A DNA stretch of 14,128 nt, from positions 1-14,128 of the forward strand of contig JBFHRO010000074.1 of assembly GCA_041591635.1 (NCBI GenBank), read 5' to 3'. Under the pieces are notes generated by a model. The model searched no databases, was not told the origin of the DNA, and worked only from the letters and a program-made list of their open reading frames with translations. The stretch is from JACKOD01 sp041591635 (GTDB taxonomy: Bacteria; Pseudomonadota; Gammaproteobacteria; Pseudomonadales; Oleiphilaceae). Positions 6,918 through 12,924 of this stretch are shown piece after piece; the stretch's first letter is position 1, and the number at the start of each line of letters is the position of its first letter. The translations under genes were made by a program, and so were the position numbers.

Positions 6918-7811
6918 TTGAGCATGAGACAAAGCGAATTATTCGACATTCTGAAACTGGTAGCCGACTTCGCCATGTTGAGTGTTCGGGGTGATGGAGT
7001 GATTGAGTCGGCCACGCCGCGTGTGCGAACCATCTTTCATAAAAACGAGGGCGAGGTGGAAGGCAAGACCTTGGGGGATATCCTGCCCGAAATCGAGATG
7101 CTGGCCATGCTCGAATTCACCCCCATTGAGGCCCGTGGCGGGCTGGCCCTGATGGCCGATGACGAAGCCATTCAAACCTCTGAAAGCCTTTATCTTGAAT
7201 ACCTGGCGGCCCACGAGCAGGAAAAGGGCAGCTATGAAATGCAAACCCTGATCGAAGGCTGCGAACGCTGGCTGGAGTTGTCGACCTACAAACTGATGCA
7301 CGATGACGAGATCGTCTTTACCGTACTGATCAGCGACATCACCAAACGCAAGCAGATCGAAATCGAAATCAAGCAACTGAACGAAAACCTGGAACAACGG
7401 GTACAGGAACGTACCGCCGAGTTGCTGGAAAAAAGCGAACAGATCAAAAAAGTGGTCTTGTCGTGCAGCAAGGAGCTGGAAAAGGTCAATAACACCTATC
7501 AGGTCATGAAAGAAAAGCAGATGGCCCTGCTCGAAGGTATCGAAACCAACATTTTCGCCACCCTGCCCGACCTGTCGGCTGACGACAAAGCCGGCATCAG
7601 CTATGTCATTCAGCAACAACTCCACGAGAGCATGTATCTCTACACCGAAGATCAGATCACCGACCAGAAATTCCTCATCACCATGCTGTCACTCAAGGAG
7701 TTGTTCGAAAGCTCCGGCCAGATCAGCAAAAACCTGCAAACACAGCAATTTGCCGAAGACGCCTCAACCCAGAACGAGGTGGACGATTTGCTGGACTCGC
7801 TCGGCATATAG
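6918..7811 (+). CDS. PAS/coiled-coil protein with a CheZ-like C-terminal CheY-docking tail
   Basis: I do not recognise this 297-residue protein as a named family. The N-terminal 1-142 look like a PAS-type sensor domain ending in the usual LISDITKRK. A long charged helix follows (about 143-215, with LNENLEQRVQERTAEL), as in dimeric sensor kinases, but there is no kinase, GGDEF or receiver domain. Residues 216-279 are helical and unassigned. The last 13 residues, QNEVDDLLDSLGI, match the E. coli CheZ terminus QDQVDDLLDSLGF at ten positions. In CheZ that tail docks onto CheY. ESSGQ at 264-268 also resembles the CheZ catalytic segment DLTGQ (Asp143, Gln147). A PAS-controlled CheY-binding protein or phosphatase is inferred. 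There are no membrane segments. A TTG start was chosen from the Shine-Dalgarno spacing, and the ATG at 6924 removes only two residues. Confidence 0.85.
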   Translation: MSMRQSELFDILKLVADFAMLSVRGDGVIESATPRVRTIFHKNEGEVEGKTLGDILPEIEMLAMLEFTPIEARGGLALMADDEAIQTSESLYLEYLAAHEQEKGSYEMQTLIEGCERWLELSTYKLMHDDEIVFTVLISDITKRKQIEIEIKQLNENLEQRVQERTAELLEKSEQIKKVVLSCSKELEKVNNTYQVMKEKQMALLEGIETNIFATLPDLSADDKAGISYVIQQQLHESMYLYTEDQITDQKFLITMLSLKELFESSGQISKNLQTQQFAEDASTQNEVDDLLDSLGI

Positions 7812-7812
7812 A

Positions 7813-7866
7813 ACTGCCGAGCGGCCGGCGCCTCCCCCGCATTCAGGGGGCGGCAAAATTGGCAGT
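7813..7866. terminator. Nested hairpin between convergent genes
   Basis: An inner stem pairs GCCTCCCCC (7830-7838) with GGGGGCGGC (7846-7854) around a seven-base loop, with one mismatch. An outer pair ACTGCC/GGCAGT (7813-7818 and 7861-7866) can extend it. It sits between the stops of the PAS/CheZ-tail gene and the methyltransferase and overlaps the end of the latter. Neither strand has a good T-tract, so bidirectional termination is possible but not certain. Confidence 0.45.
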
Positions 7867-8442
7867 ATAGGCCCAACGCCAGCCAAGGGTTTGCAGCAAG
7901 CGAAAGCCGTGGCTTTCAACATCCTTGGTGAGCGTATTCACATCCTCGAAATCCGGGTCGGGATGATGCTCGGTGATTGACAGGATTCCACCGGGTTTGA
8001 GTACCCGCCTGGCCTCGTCGAGAAACGCCTTGCGACCCTCGATTTCACCAAACACAGTGACCATAAAAATCGCATCAAACCTGTGATCATCAAAGGGTAA
8101 GGATTTGCCATCGGCAGGATGCGTGGAATAGTTGCCAATACCCGCCCGGGTCAGCTTTTTCTCGCACAGCGCGAGCATATCCGGCTGAATGTCGAGAAGG
8201 GCCAGCTTGCCCTGGGGAATCTTCCGTGCCACCTCGACACTGTAGTAGCCTGAGCCTGCACCGATTTCCAGTACTTCGGCGTCAGCGGCCACCGGCAGGC
8301 GCCTGGCAACGGTCTTGGCCGACATGATCAGACCACGCCCCGGCAAATCCAGCACCCAGGCCATCTCGTGGGGAAACACGCCTCGACCCAGGGCGTTTCT
8401 GGCAACTTCCAGCATTTTTTTTGTCTGCATAGCGGCTTGCAC
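7843..8442 (-). CDS. Class I SAM-dependent methyltransferase
   Basis: This 199-residue cytoplasmic enzyme has a Rossmann methyltransferase fold. Motif I is VLEIGAGSGYYS at 57-68. An acidic D84 ends the second strand (LALLDIQPDML), LPFDDHRFDAIF covers the motif II region at 115-126, and LDEARRVLKPGGILSITEHH at 141-160 is the usual motif III segment. The N-terminal FPHEMAWVLDLPGR stretch recurs in small bacterial methyltransferases of unknown substrate, so no substrate can be assigned. There is no signal peptide or membrane segment. The GTG at 8442 has GAGG 5 bases upstream, and the ATG at 8430 has GAGG about 11 bases upstream, so either start could be used. It is a single-gene unit converging on the PAS/CheZ-tail gene. 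Confidence 0.9.
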   Translation of the reverse strand: MQAAMQTKKMLEVARNALGRGVFPHEMAWVLDLPGRGLIMSAKTVARRLPVAADAEVLEIGAGSGYYSVEVARKIPQGKLALLDIQPDMLALCEKKLTRAGIGNYSTHPADGKSLPFDDHRFDAIFMVTVFGEIEGRKAFLDEARRVLKPGGILSITEHHPDPDFEDVNTLTKDVESHGFRLLQTLGWRWAYTANFAAP

Positions 8443-8506
8443 CTCAACCTCAATAGTGGCTCACGCCCGGTGGATTCCGGCAGCGCGGCTTCGTGAATAA
8501 AGGCAC

Positions 8507-8535
8507 AGTGTAGGCGCGACCCCGGCCCGTCACAA
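8507..8535 (-). promoter_or_regulatory. Candidate methyltransferase promoter with direct repeats at -35
   Basis: On the minus strand TTGTGA (8535-8530), a 17-base spacer and TACACT (8512-8507) form a plausible sigma70 promoter about 65 bases before the start codon. The plus-strand sequence CCCGTCACA occurs twice, at 8526-8534 and 8537-8545. The 11-base spacing is one helical turn, and the repeats overlap the -35 element, so they may bind a regulator. Confidence 0.45.
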
Positions 8536-8575
8536 CCCCGTCACAGGCCGCAGGCACACACAGGCAAATCCCCCA

Positions 8576-8596
8576 GGCCGGTGCAACTGTCCGGCC
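8576..8596 (-). terminator. GC-rich hairpin downstream of the short-chain dehydrogenase gene
   Basis: GGCCGG and CCGGCC form a six-pair GC-only stem with a nine-base loop, 20 bases after the stop of the last operon gene. The sequence after it on the minus strand is TGGGGGATTTGCC, which lacks a real T-tract. It may stabilise or end the catabolic transcript. Confidence 0.35.
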
Positions 8597-8615
8597 CGGT
8601 TAAGGTGCTCGCTTG

Positions 8616-9434
8616 TTACCGGCCAAATACTGACTTGTCCAGAAACAAGGGGTTAAAGATCCGGTGGTAGTGCGAAGGCAACAGACGCTGCAGCAGATCC
8701 AGAAAAACCGCGTCAGGGCCCACCAAAATCCGGCTTTTTCGACGTTTCATGCCGCACGCGATGAGGGTGGCGGCTTTTTCTGGCGTAGTCATGGCCATCT
8801 TGTTGAGATGTTGGGCCAAGGCATGTTTGTCCGAAACGCTACTCTTGCTGCGGGTGACAATGTTGGTTCGGATACCGCCAGGCATGACACAGACCACATC
8901 AATGGCTTTACCCGACACTCTGAACTCCTGACGCAAGGCTTCGGTAAAGCCCCGAACGGCAAACTTGGAGGCATTGTAGGCACTCATTTTGGGCGCCCCT
9001 ATGACTCCGAAAATGGACGAGACATTGACGATCATGGCGTTTCTTGACTGCTCCAGCAGCGGCAGCATGGCGCTTACCCCCAGAGTCACGCCTTTGAGAT
9101 TGACATTCATTACCCAGTCAAAATGCTCGGCAGGCATATCTTCAAAGAAATCGCTCGCCAATACCCCTGCATTGTTAATCAAAACATCCACACGCTGATT
9201 TGCCTGCCGAATGCGAACCACTAACTTCTGCCAATCCTCGGCCGAACTCACGTCTGCCACCTGCGAAAGCCGTACTTGCGGGCCCACCAATTCGACCGTA
9301 GCCGCGAGGCTTGCCGCGTCGATATCGGTGAGTATCAAGTGCGCCTTTAGGGCTGCAAAGTGACAGGCCAATGCTTTGCCGATGCCGGATCCTGCCCCGG
9401 TAATCAAAATAACCCGCTGTTTCCAAAATGACAT
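8616..9434 (-). CDS. Short-chain dehydrogenase/reductase (SDR family)
   Basis: This 272-residue NAD(P)-dependent oxidoreductase has the classical SDR signature. The cofactor loop TGAGSGIG is at 12-19, D61 lies in VADVSS, NNAG is at 87-90, and the catalytic serine is in NVSS (139-140) with Y153 and K157 in YNASK. PGGIRT at 185-190 is the usual substrate-loop start. D37 after the second strand (LTDID) suggests a preference for NAD over NADP. The last 50 residues extend beyond the classical 250-residue core, and the C-terminus FNPLFLDKSVFGR has no clear role. GGAGG lies 7 bases before the ATG at 9434. As the last gene of the acyl-CoA dehydrogenase operon, it probably oxidises a hydroxy intermediate or reduces a ketone of the same pathway. 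The substrate is unknown. Confidence 0.93.
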   Translation of the reverse strand: MSFWKQRVILITGAGSGIGKALACHFAALKAHLILTDIDAASLAATVELVGPQVRLSQVADVSSAEDWQKLVVRIRQANQRVDVLINNAGVLASDFFEDMPAEHFDWVMNVNLKGVTLGVSAMLPLLEQSRNAMIVNVSSIFGVIGAPKMSAYNASKFAVRGFTEALRQEFRVSGKAIDVVCVMPGGIRTNIVTRSKSSVSDKHALAQHLNKMAMTTPEKAATLIACGMKRRKSRILVGPDAVFLDLLQRLLPSHYHRIFNPLFLDKSVFGR

Positions 9435-9479
9435 CTTGTATCCTCCGCCCCGATCTTCGTTGTTTTCAAAAGGCTGTTA

Positions 9480-10286
9480 TCAAAAATTCGTTGGCGCGCC
9501 TTCGTTAAGGCGGGACTGAAAGCGGTCGGTCGACATGACCGCCACCGGCGTTGCCCCGTCGAGCCCCAGCGCCCGCAGACGCTGCGCCATCGGGTGCATT
9601 GATGAGCCGACGGACAAGCGCAAGGAATGAGCGGTTCGAATCCAGTTGCCGCCGCGGACATTGACATGGGTTCGAAGCGCAATCCCCTTTCTGAACGAAA
9701 AAATCGGCACATCCATGGATAACCAGGGCAAGAGCGTACGGGTATTGCCCGAGAGGGTCATGATGGGAACATTGTGTTCCGGATCAGCCACCTCGCATCG
9801 AAAGGCACAACGGCTTTGCCGGTAGCTGATCGGGGTGACGAACTTTGGATAACCCCACAGCTCTTTTCCCGCACAGCAGGCCAGTGTCGTCGTCACTGGC
9901 AAATCCACAATATAAGCCCCCAGTTCCCGGGCATCGGCGCTTTTGAACAAATCGATCCAGCCTTTGAAGCCTCGCGTTTCTCCTTCGGGACAAACCAGAA
10001 TGGCAACGCCGACTTCGTTGTAAGCGCCGATCGAGGTAGCGCGGTATTCGTAGCAGGAAACCACCGTGATGGGTTTGCCCGCCAAGGTCAGGGCCGGCTC
10101 CAGCCCGGTGCCCTGGAGCTGGCGTCGCACTTCGGCCGCATCGGATCGAAACAGGGCGACAAAATTTGACGCCTCATAGTAAAAAACAGGCAAGCTGACC
10201 TCGCCGGCAGCGGTGACCAGTTGCCGCGACGGCACCGTAAAAAAAGGATCCCGGTAGTTTGTATCTGCTCCAGTGCTTGCACTCAT
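9480..10286 (-). CDS. Acetoacetate decarboxylase family protein
   Basis: This 268-residue protein belongs to the acetoacetate decarboxylase fold, which in the type enzyme removes CO2 from a beta-keto acid through a lysine Schiff base. The family features are the AYNEVGVAI segment (88-96) with a conserved glutamate and GKELWGYPKF (140-149), where K148 is the candidate Schiff-base lysine beside E142. Length is near the usual 250 residues. Many relatives in catabolic clusters act on other substrates, some without decarboxylating, so acetoacetate should not be assumed. Its ATG at 10286 overlaps the stop of the second acyl-CoA dehydrogenase as ATGA, with only a weak G-rich sequence upstream, so translation is probably coupled. 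A role in decarboxylating or hydrating a keto acid made by its neighbours is inferred. Confidence 0.88.
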   Translation of the reverse strand: MSASTGADTNYRDPFFTVPSRQLVTAAGEVSLPVFYYEASNFVALFRSDAAEVRRQLQGTGLEPALTLAGKPITVVSCYEYRATSIGAYNEVGVAILVCPEGETRGFKGWIDLFKSADARELGAYIVDLPVTTTLACCAGKELWGYPKFVTPISYRQSRCAFRCEVADPEHNVPIMTLSGNTRTLLPWLSMDVPIFSFRKGIALRTHVNVRGGNWIRTAHSLRLSVGSSMHPMAQRLRALGLDGATPVAVMSTDRFQSRLNEGAPTNF

Positions 10287-11665
10287 GGTATCTGCCCCAG
10301 TAATTCTTCCTGACTGTCTTCAATCACCGCCAGGCGGTTGATTTGATTGGTACCTTCAAATATCTGCGTTAAGCGTACATCGCGAAACACCTTCTCGATG
10401 CGATGGCAATGGTCAAGGCTGTGATGCCCCATCAGATCCATCGCCATGTTGACCACCTCTACCGCGCCATCGGTACAGTAGAACTTGCTCATTGACGCAT
10501 CGCCCTGGCGAGGCGTAAAGCATTGCGCCTTTTGCCACACCAGGGCGCGAATCGCCGAGGTTTGCGCAATCATCTGCGCCAACTGCAACTGCACTTCCTG
10601 ATAGTCGATGAGCCGTTTGCCACCCAGGTGCGTTTCACAAACAAAGGCCTGGGTTAAATCCACTGCCGACTGGGCAAAACCCACTGCCATGGCGGCCACC
10701 GGAAGGCGGGAAAAATTCAGGGTGCCCCGGTTCAATCCCCACCCCTGACGCAGCCCGCCGATAATATGGGTGTCGGGCACCCACAGATCCGCGAACTCCA
10801 GCTCGGTCGCGCCCGAGGCCCGCATGCCCATTTTCAGTTCGTTGCGAACCGCCTTGAAACCGGGCATGTCCGAGTGCACGAGAAAACAGGTCCAGCTTTC
10901 CATGCCCTCCCCGTTCAAAGCGGCAAATACCGTGATATGCCGGGCGACATCGCCGCCACTGATGAAGCATTTACGACCGTTGAGACGCCAGCCGCCCTTT
11001 TGCTTGTCCCGGGTCGCAATGACCTGAGGCCGATACTGTTTGGCACCATGGCCTTCTTCCGCATCGGAGCCGGCCCCCGGCTCGGTGATGGCAAAGGCAA
11101 ACAGCTCGGGGATGCCTTGTTTCAGTTGCCGGTAAGCCGGCAAGACAAACCGGTTAATCGCCGCCAGATCGCCCGACAGCAAAATGGGCGCAACGCCCAG
11201 ATGATGGGCACTTAGCAACAACATCAAGCCGCCACACTGCCGGGCGTATTCTTCGGTACGAATGGCCTGGGCCCAGATCATGTGCCGCATGGCCCCGGGT
11301 GACAGGGTTCCCAGCGGTGCCGGCAACATATCGGTAAGAAACCCCGCCTTGCCGGCCCGCTGCACCAGACCCAACGCCTGCCCCTGCCACTCGCCCGGCG
11401 CACCGTGGCCCGCCAGATCAAGTTCCAGCGCCAGGGGATGCAGGTGCTGGCGAGAAAAATCTCGTGCCTTGATACGCAAGCGCCGCAGCGCTGCCGGCAG
11501 TTGCGATGACTCGCGCATCCAGAGGGTTTCCAGGGGATAGCCGAGAATGTGCCGGGCCGCTGCCGGCAAGGTGGCCATGGCCCCCCTGGGTGACAACCGG
11601 TGCTGGGGCGGCAAATACCCTTCCAGGGCTGTCGCCGTGACGGAGTCCTTGTTTTCCTCTTTCAT
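10283..11665 (-). CDS. Acyl-CoA dehydrogenase, catalytically complete
   Basis: This 460-residue FAD enzyme probably introduces an alpha-beta double bond into an acyl-CoA. Visible family motifs are FAITEPGAGSD around 191-201 (flavin and substrate signature), GRKCFISGGDVA near 230-241 and the C-terminal DVRLTQIFEGTNQINR around 429-444. E437 in FEGT is the usual catalytic base of medium-chain-type enzymes. It has an extra N-terminal stretch of about 40-50 residues before the dehydrogenase domain, longer than the typical 380-390-residue enzyme. The ATG at 11665 was chosen over the in-frame ATG at 11680. It overlaps the upstream stop as ATGA and has GGAGG 7 bases in front. The tight coupling to another dehydrogenase-like gene suggests a two-subunit enzyme. 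The acyl substrate is unknown. Confidence 0.93.
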   Translation of the reverse strand: MKEENKDSVTATALEGYLPPQHRLSPRGAMATLPAAARHILGYPLETLWMRESSQLPAALRRLRIKARDFSRQHLHPLALELDLAGHGAPGEWQGQALGLVQRAGKAGFLTDMLPAPLGTLSPGAMRHMIWAQAIRTEEYARQCGGLMLLLSAHHLGVAPILLSGDLAAINRFVLPAYRQLKQGIPELFAFAITEPGAGSDAEEGHGAKQYRPQVIATRDKQKGGWRLNGRKCFISGGDVARHITVFAALNGEGMESWTCFLVHSDMPGFKAVRNELKMGMRASGATELEFADLWVPDTHIIGGLRQGWGLNRGTLNFSRLPVAAMAVGFAQSAVDLTQAFVCETHLGGKRLIDYQEVQLQLAQMIAQTSAIRALVWQKAQCFTPRQGDASMSKFYCTDGAVEVVNMAMDLMGHHSLDHCHRIEKVFRDVRLTQIFEGTNQINRLAVIEDSQEELLGQIP

Positions 11666-12780
11666 ACTCCCTCCTCCCATTGTGCGGCAGCTTCAACGAA
11701 CAAGGCCAATTGCAGGGGCGAGCCATGAATTACCCGCAGAACGTTCGCGTCCCTCACCGCTTTCTCCACCCCCGTATCCTGCATATAACCCATGCCGCCG
11801 TGAATCTGCATGGCGTTGTTGATGGCGCGACAGACCGCCGGCATCCAGTGGCAACGCCAGCGACTGACCGCCATTAAACCGCTAAGGGCGTCGGTATGCT
11901 TGGCCTGGGCCTGCAAAAACAGCTGCCCCGACTGCTCGGCCACCGACAGGGAGGCCAGCATTTCCCGCACTGCACTGTGCTGGGCAATCGGCTTTCCGCC
12001 TTGCTTGCGGGCGCGACTGTAGGCTCTCGCCAGCCGTTGGGCGCGCTTCAGTGTCCCCAGGGCAATGGCGACAATCGCGAGCCCGTCAAAGTAGAGCAAC
12101 TCGGCCAGTAATCCCGCATCGGGCGCCACCCGGTCACCAGGCTTCATCAACCGAACCCGGCTGAAGGTCACCTCATTGAGTCCATGGGGTGCTTGCACTG
12201 GCGTACGGTGCAGGAACTCCTCGGTCTGGGTGCGCCAGACCAACCCTGCCAGTGGCGTTTCGCCAGGCGATTCCAGATCGATGTATAACAAGGTCTCTGC
12301 CGGGTCTGATGACACAAGGCGCTGACGGGTTTGCAGGTCATAATAATCTCGCAAAAAGGCGAGACTTGAGGGCGTCATGGGTTCCCCGAGCAGGCATTCG
12401 CACAGGGCTGGCCCACCGATGCCGAAGTGCCCGAAGCAAGAAAGCATGGGGGGAGCGGCCCCCGGATCAAGCTCCAGGGTAGCGGCGGCCCTGTGTGACA
12501 GCCCATACTGATGGAACACCCACGCCATACCGGCATTGCGCTCTGCGAGGGTGCAAAGGGAGCTCACTGAGAACTGCAGCGACGAATGAACCCGCCCCCA
12601 AATGCCGTAGTGTTCCGTCGCATTCCCCAGGATTCCGGCATCGGTCGCGGCGGCAAGAATCCGCGTTCGTGCAGCGGATTCAATGACCTGTTCCACTGGG
12701 GGCAAGGCCGGTTCAATAACTCTGTGGGTGAAGCGCGTCACTTCATCCATCATCAGTGCAAGATCGTCTTCGCTAATCAC
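11662..12780 (-). CDS. Acyl-CoA dehydrogenase-like protein with altered catalytic motifs
   Basis: This protein of 372 residues (395 if begun at the upstream GTG at 12849) has an acyl-CoA dehydrogenase fold but unusual key motifs. The C-terminal domain is clear: GGKPIAQHSAVREML (261-275), QIHGGMGYM (326-334) and VEKAVRDANVL. Where active enzymes have YEGT or FEGT, this one has VIHGS (351-355), with H352 replacing the catalytic glutamate. The flavin-signature TEPxxGSD is also missing from the central region. In known two-subunit dehydrogenases, such as mycobacterial steroid side-chain enzymes, one subunit is degenerate in this way. It overlaps the complete dehydrogenase by ATGA, so a heteromer is likely. 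I chose the GTG at 12780 for its AAGGG 7-8 bases upstream. The GTG at 12849 lacks such a site. An independent enzyme with a different base is the alternative. Confidence 0.88.
   Translation of the reverse strand: MISEDDLALMMDEVTRFTHRVIEPALPPVEQVIESAARTRILAAATDAGILGNATEHYGIWGRVHSSLQFSVSSLCTLAERNAGMAWVFHQYGLSHRAAATLELDPGAAPPMLSCFGHFGIGGPALCECLLGEPMTPSSLAFLRDYYDLQTRQRLVSSDPAETLLYIDLESPGETPLAGLVWRTQTEEFLHRTPVQAPHGLNEVTFSRVRLMKPGDRVAPDAGLLAELLYFDGLAIVAIALGTLKRAQRLARAYSRARKQGGKPIAQHSAVREMLASLSVAEQSGQLFLQAQAKHTDALSGLMAVSRWRCHWMPAVCRAINNAMQIHGGMGYMQDTGVEKAVRDANVLRVIHGSPLQLALFVEAAAQWEEGV
11673..11677 (-). promoter_or_regulatory. Ribosome binding site that fixes the second dehydrogenase start
   Basis: The minus-strand run GGGAGGAGGGAG contains a perfect GGAGG 7 bases before the ATG at 11665. 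It lies inside the end of the upstream gene. The upstream ATG at 11680 would place this sequence inside the coding region, so 11665 is preferred. Confidence 0.7.
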
Positions 12781-12851
12781 AACGAGGCCCTTGGTGGGGC
12801 AATGACTGCCCGGGTGGTTTGTCTGCTGCCAGTTTAAGGGGAGCACCACGG

Positions 12852-12881
12852 ATGACGCGATGACGGATCAGGGCTTATAAT
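12852..12881 (+). promoter_or_regulatory. Candidate promoter of the AraC-family regulator
   Basis: ATGACG (12852-12857), an 18-base spacer and a perfect TATAAT (12876-12881) face the regulator. They would start transcription near 12888, about 37 bases before the GTG at 12925. A TTGACA at 12881-12886 has no matching -10 downstream. I saw no convincing minus-strand promoter for the catabolic operon in the 12781-12924 gap, consistent with an activator-dependent promoter. Confidence 0.45.
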
Positions 12882-12910
12882 TGACACTTTCGGACATTAG
12901 TCGTCGAGAT

Positions 12911-12916
12911 GAGGGG
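12911..12916 (+). promoter_or_regulatory. Ribosome binding site that places the AraC regulator start
   Basis: GAGGGG lies 8 bases before the GTG at 12925. The open frame also has a GTG at 12916, but that codon overlaps the binding site itself, so 12925 is the better start. Confidence 0.5.
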
Positions 12917-12924
12917 TGATAGCA

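Noticed and set aside
6939..7625. Long minus-strand open frame of 228 codons, rich in Phe, Leu and Gln
   Set aside because: It lies wholly opposite the PAS/CheZ-tail gene, its composition is that of a reversed coiled-coil gene, and it has no domain, ribosome site or neighbour supporting it.
11666..11680. ATG at 11680 as the start of the complete acyl-CoA dehydrogenase
   Set aside because: The strong GGAGG sits between it and the ATG at 11665 with ideal spacing for the latter, and the ATGA overlap also supports 11665.
11418..11726. Possible frameshift or gene decay in the first dehydrogenase-like gene
   Set aside because: The reading frame is continuous, the C-terminal dehydrogenase motifs are in one frame, and it ends in a tidy ATGA overlap. 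The altered motifs look like divergence, not decay.
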